From positions 1 to 64,000 of the forward strand of contig WYAU01000071.1 of assembly GCA_011525665.1 (NCBI GenBank): 64,000 nucleotides of DNA. The letters run 5' to 3'. The notes below the pieces were generated by a model, which was not told the origin of the DNA, searched no databases, and saw only the letters and a program-made list of their open reading frames with translations. The DNA comes from Candidatus Brocadia sp. (GTDB lineage Bacteria; Planctomycetota; Brocadiia; Brocadiales; Brocadiaceae). Positions within the stretch are counted from its first letter, which is position 1. Each line of letters opens with the position of its first letter. Positions 63,626-64,000 of this stretch are shown one piece after another. A program made the translations under genes and the position numbers.

Positions 63626-64000
63626 TTATTTTTTTCCCTTATCAAGAGTGGATAGATACTCTCTTAAATGGTTTATTCTAGAGGTGATCATTTCTGCCGT
63701 GGCGCTAAGGCCTGCCAATCCAAACATATTTTTGCGAATCATGAGACTGAGATGCCTTTCCAAAAAATTCAGCAGGCCGCGGGGATTAAATCCTGCTTTA
63801 AATGCATATAAAGCTCCCGTTGTATCCGCATCCTGTTCAAATTCTTCGAGGTGGCTGTTTAAGAGCAATAAACTCTCGGGCGAATATGCACCACCACTAC
63901 TCTGGCGGTAAAGGATTTCCATAACATCGTGATACAATTTGGAGGCATGACGCAGGGACGCATGTGCCACTTCATGGCCGACGATTCCGGCTACCTCGTC
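63626..64000 (-). CDS. M48-family metallopeptidase, C-terminal part
   Basis: Open frame entering from the right edge; only the last 124 residues are in the window. It includes DEVAGIVGHEVAHASLRHAS with the zinc-binding HExxH (GHEVAH), and FEQDADTTGALYAFKAGFNPRGLL with the third ligand region (E-x2-A-D). This is typical of Ste24/HtpX-like M48 proteases, which degrade misfolded membrane or periplasmic proteins. The N-terminus and any signal or repeat domains are outside the window. Confidence 0.85.
   Translation of the reverse strand, partial: DEVAGIVGHEVAHASLRHASKLYHDVMEILYRQSSGGAYSPESLLLLNSHLEEFEQDADTTGALYAFKAGFNPRGLLNFLERHLSLMIRKNMFGLAGLSATAEMITSRINHLREYLSTLDKGKK

Overview
The window reads as chromosome of a Gram-negative-type bacterium. 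My best guess is an anammox-like planctomycete (Brocadiales). This is inferred from an ammonium channel fused to P-II, a long urea-acquisition locus, DUF1573 proteins, an outer-membrane porin with an N-terminal coiled coil, and many short palindromic repeats. No diagnostic anammox gene (for example hydrazine synthase) lies here, so the assignment is moderate at best. No rRNA, tRNA or CRISPR array was recognised.

Left end (1-10.97 kb, AT-rich, accessory). A minus-strand operon encodes Vsr, a 5-cytosine methyltransferase, a MORC/GHKL ATPase, a Z1 helicase-like ATPase and, cut by the window edge, a PD-(D/E)XK nuclease. This is a restriction-like defence system of the type described by comparative genomics of MORC ATPases. 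Beside it is a toxin-antitoxin graveyard: four DUF433 antitoxin-like genes whose PIN-like (DUF5615) partners are broken or truncated, a VapBC/FitAB pair with both genes damaged, and one intact HEPN-MNT pair.

10.97-22.3 kb is mixed. It holds an aldehyde dehydrogenase, a radical SAM protein, a four-helix-bundle protein and a large exported PDZ protein with about twelve 26-27-residue GND/SQG repeats, whose coding sequence carries three palindromic dispersed repeats in frame. An HD-domain protein, a KAP NTPase and a tandem pair of REP-associated tyrosine transposases (RAYT) with four REP hairpins follow.

22.3-45.9 kb is one long minus-strand urea/ammonia locus. In transcription order: outer-membrane porin, UrtABCDE urea ABC importer, Amt-PII fusion, DUF1573 protein, UreABC, a frameshifted exported protein, UreE, UreF, UreG, UreD, an archaeal-type (group II/III-like) chaperonin, a DUR3-type sodium/urea symporter, a NarX/NarL-like two-component system and a hypothetical protein. 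The logic is import of urea by two systems, hydrolysis by nickel urease, handling of ammonium by Amt-PII, and probable regulation by the kinase/regulator pair. The chaperonin between ureD and the urea symporter is the most unusual item in the window.

45.9-64 kb is mostly housekeeping: a ComEA-like HhH protein, an AI-2E permease, a conserved unknown protein, an aminotransferase, endonuclease IV, an exported intradiol-dioxygenase-like protein, a GNAT, a DUF2156 protein, GlgC, prepilin peptidase, an OmpA lipoprotein, HisH, HisA, an EF-G paralogue, a CopA-type copper ATPase and the C-terminal part of an M48 metallopeptidase at the right edge. Several apparent frameshifts in the window fall in or near homopolymers, so some pseudogene calls could be assembly errors.
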